From Blautia sp. Marseille-P3087 (GTDB lineage: Bacteria > Bacillota > Clostridia > Lachnospirales > Lachnospiraceae): a stretch of 64,000 nucleotides of DNA. The stretch covers positions 1,624,649 to 1,688,648 of the forward strand of contig NZ_LT635539.1 of NCBI RefSeq assembly GCF_900120195.1, given 5' to 3'. A program made the position numbers and the translations under genes. Below the pieces are notes generated by a model, which ran no database searches, was not told where the DNA came from, and saw only the letters and a program-made list of their open reading frames with translations. Positions 62,064-64,000 of this stretch are shown here, piece by piece; positions within the stretch are counted from its first letter, which is position 1; each line of letters begins with the position of its first letter.

Positions 62064-62891
62064 ATGGATTATTCGCAGTACACACTTGAAAAAACAGGTT
62101 ATCTCAAAGAAGAATTCCGTCTGTTCCACATTAATGACCGCACAGACCGGGAATTTTCTTATCATTATCATGACTTTCACAAGATCATCGTCTTTCTTTC
62201 CGGAAAAGTCACCTATCACATCGAGGGAAAAGCCTACCATCTCAAACCACGGGATATCCTTCTGGTCAGTCAGGGCGCGATCCACAAACCGGAAATTGAT
62301 CCGTCCGTTCCATATGAGCGTTACATTTTCTGGATCCGCGACGACCTTTCCATGCAGGAATTAAATACCTGTTTCCAGAAAGCAACTGACCGCAGTTTTA
62401 ACCTCGTCCGCGTAGACTCTGCTGTCCAGGAACATCTCCGTGACCTTCTGCGCGAACTTGAAAATTCCATAAAAAATCAGGACTTTGGTGATGAAATACT
62501 CAGCAATGCTCTTTTTACGCAGTTTATGGTTTATGTCAACCGTATTTTTCTGCAGACCAGCGCCATCCCTGACCGCAGATCTTATTCTTCTGATTCTCAG
62601 GTTGAACAGCTTCTGAAATATATCAACCGTAATCTGACCGAAGATCTCTCGATTGACCGACTCTCTGAGAAGTTTTTTTTCAGCAAATATCATATGATGC
62701 GAAAATTCAAAAACGAGACCGGCTACACCATTCACAATTACATTACAAGCAAGCGTCTCCTTCTTGCACGTTCTCTGATAAATGAAGGGACTCCTGTCAT
62801 GAAAGCCGCGCAGATGAGCGGTTTTAACGACTACACGACCTTTGTACGCTCTTACAAAAAACACTTCGGAAATGCCCCTTCTCATGTCTGA
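62064..62891 (+). CDS. AraC-family transcriptional regulator with cupin sensor
   Basis: A 275-residue regulator. The N-terminal half (about residues 15-100) is a cupin-like sensor with FSYHYHDFHKIIVFLSGKVT and then GKAYHLKPRDILLVSQGAIH. The C-terminal 100 residues hold two helix-turn-helix motifs: LSIDRLSEKFFFSKYHMMRK and, after NETGYTIHNYITSKRLLLAR, MKAAQMSGFNDYTTFVRSYK. This layout is typical of sugar-responsive regulators of the MsmR/RhaS type. The start follows GGGAGGATTTCC. No target gene is adjacent on the same strand; the next genes are a LytTR pair. Confidence 0.92.
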   Translation: MDYSQYTLEKTGYLKEEFRLFHINDRTDREFSYHYHDFHKIIVFLSGKVTYHIEGKAYHLKPRDILLVSQGAIHKPEIDPSVPYERYIFWIRDDLSMQELNTCFQKATDRSFNLVRVDSAVQEHLRDLLRELENSIKNQDFGDEILSNALFTQFMVYVNRIFLQTSAIPDRRSYSSDSQVEQLLKYINRNLTEDLSIDRLSEKFFFSKYHMMRKFKNETGYTIHNYITSKRLLLARSLINEGTPVMKAAQMSGFNDYTTFVRSYKKHFGNAPSHV

Positions 62892-63001
62892 TTCTGTCGA
62901 TGTATCTCGAACGATTTACCCGTCTATATACTTGAAGTCTGCCCGTGTCCAGTATATAATAAACGCTATTCAAAAAACATGAACATTCATGGAGAAAAAT
63001 T

Positions 63002-63733
63002 ATGATAAGAATTGCAGTTTGCGAAGACGACTATGTCTACACCGAAATAATCCGATCGATTCTGCAGTCATGTGTCACAGTACCTTACGAGGTAAAATTT
63101 TTTTCATCCGGTACTGAATTTTTGAATACGCTTACTGATCACGGCTGCCCTTATACGCTTGCAATTACAGATATCGATCTCGGAGCTCAATCCGTCAACG
63201 GAATTACCGTTGCCAAAAGAATCAATAAGATAAATGGCGATACACAGATTATTTTTGTCAGTCAGTATCTGGAATTTGCTTCTGACGTTTACGAAACTTC
63301 ACACCTCTATTTCGTGAACAAGGAAAAACTCCTTGAATACCTGCCCAAAGCCCTGACTGCCGCCCACGAAAAATATGCGCTTCGTGGAGAACAGTACCTT
63401 TATTTTCAATCTTCCTATAAAGAATATCAGGTTCCGCAAAACGATGTTCTTTATCTGGAACATATTGCCCGACAAACCTGCATTCATACAGCAACTCATG
63501 TTTATTCCGCAAATGAAAAGCTGCAGGATCTTCTGAATCGTATGGGTTCACAGTTCTGCTCCTGTCACAAAAGTTTTGCTGTAAATCTTTACCAGGTCAG
63601 GACACTCCATCATACCTGCATCACCCTGCGAAACGGCGTTTCCGTCCCGGTCAGCCGTTCACGCTATCCTCATGTACGGGATGTTTTTGCCCGCCTTACA
63701 ATGCACAACGGAAAGGAGAATTTCTATGGATAA
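63002..63733 (+). CDS. LytTR-type response regulator
   Basis: A 243-residue response regulator of the AgrA/LytR type. The receiver (about 1-125) has the acidic pair in IAVCEDDYVYTEI and the phospho-acceptor Asp in LAITDIDLGAQSVNGI. The LytTR DNA-binding domain (about 140-235) contains VLYLEHIARQTCIHT and CHKSFAVNLYQV. The conserved Lys of the receiver's last strand lies in YFVNKEKLLEY. The gene overlaps the following sensor gene by 8 bases. Such pairs respond to peptide pheromones or other extracellular signals; no pheromone gene is visible before the window ends. Confidence 0.92.
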   Translation: MIRIAVCEDDYVYTEIIRSILQSCVTVPYEVKFFSSGTEFLNTLTDHGCPYTLAITDIDLGAQSVNGITVAKRINKINGDTQIIFVSQYLEFASDVYETSHLYFVNKEKLLEYLPKALTAAHEKYALRGEQYLYFQSSYKEYQVPQNDVLYLEHIARQTCIHTATHVYSANEKLQDLLNRMGSQFCSCHKSFAVNLYQVRTLHHTCITLRNGVSVPVSRSRYPHVRDVFARLTMHNGKENFYG

Positions 63734-64000
63734 TCTTAAACAAAATATCCGCAAATGGAACCACGACATTCTGACTCATATGATTGGAATCACTTATCTC
63801 ATGGACATGCAGCGATATCCGGAAGCCGAACGCTACTGCGAGAAAATTCTAAACAGTCTCTCCTCATTTTCAGAGACCTTCCGAACTCGCGCCACATCCC
63901 CTGATCCGGATAGTGTAAGTGAATCCCCTGTTCCAACCGATTATCTTCCTGAGGGATTTATAGAATATCAGGAAAAACTTCCGGCAGAAATAACAGCATT
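63726..64000 (+). CDS. GHKL-type sensor kinase, N-terminal part cut by window edge
   Basis: The frame starts at ATG 63726 behind AAGGAGAATTTCT, overlaps the response regulator stop and is still open at the window end (about 91 codons). The stretch RKWNHDILTHMIGITYLMDM near the N-terminus matches the His-containing dimerisation helix (H-D-x-x-x-H) of AgrC/GHKL sensor kinases. No membrane span precedes it, so this copy seems to lack the usual N-terminal membrane sensor and may be a cytosolic kinase or partner. The ATPase domain would lie beyond the window. Confidence 0.78.
   Translation, partial: MDNLKQNIRKWNHDILTHMIGITYLMDMQRYPEAERYCEKILNSLSSFSETFRTRATSPDPDSVSESPVPTDYLPEGFIEYQEKLPAEITA

Overview
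The window looks like chromosome of a gut Firmicute of the family Lachnospiraceae (class Clostridia). The basis is the moderate to low G+C, strong AGGAGG-type ribosome binding sites, T-box, FMN and manganese leaders, a ptsG-antiterminator-ptsH-ptsI operon, large hybrid sensor kinases, and protein sequences typical of that family (enolase, RF2, Tex, BMP-type transporters). I cannot name the genus with certainty. I saw no rRNA, tRNA or CRISPR array.

Positions 1 to about 11,050 are an integrative and mobilizable element. It carries the start of a tyrosine integrase running off the left edge, a divergent repressor/excisionase switch with paired operators, an accessory protein, an oriT with an IncQ/pIP501-type nic core, a MobA/MobL relaxase whose 3' third is overlapped in another frame by two coiled-coil genes, and an A+T-rich cargo block of seven mostly membrane-protein genes, two of which show homopolymer frameshifts. 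The element ends inside a subtilisin-like protease gene, of which only the 5' half is present.

From 11 to 21 kb follow chromosomal genes: cstA (internally deleted) behind a T-box, a ZIP transporter, mntP behind a Mn riboswitch, a GDSL hydrolase (internally deleted), enolase, an AEC permease, a MATE exporter and a TrmH-family methyltransferase. From 21 to 30 kb there is an ECF sigma/anti-sigma pair and three hybrid histidine kinases, one fused to GGDEF. From 30 to 41 kb come a zinc ABC transporter with its Zur-like regulator and double operator, the PTS core operon, a Nudix hydrolase, and ribU under an FMN riboswitch.

From 41 to 53 kb two ABC transporter operons diverge (BMP/nucleoside type leftward, TrpXYZ-like type rightward), followed by tex and a DUF975 protein. 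Three very large 3' hairpins in this stretch carry nearly the same apical loop on unrelated stems, each in the same orientation relative to its upstream operon. A 388-bp foldback element lies beside one of them. I consider this the most likely undescribed feature of the window.

From 53 to 64 kb: a secreted duplicated-domain protein, aspartate kinase, homoserine dehydrogenase and an ACT-domain regulator, prfB with its programmed frameshift, an MBL-fold hydrolase, a DapF homologue with both catalytic cysteines changed to serine, a transglutaminase-like protein, an AraC regulator, and a LytTR response regulator with the start of its sensor.
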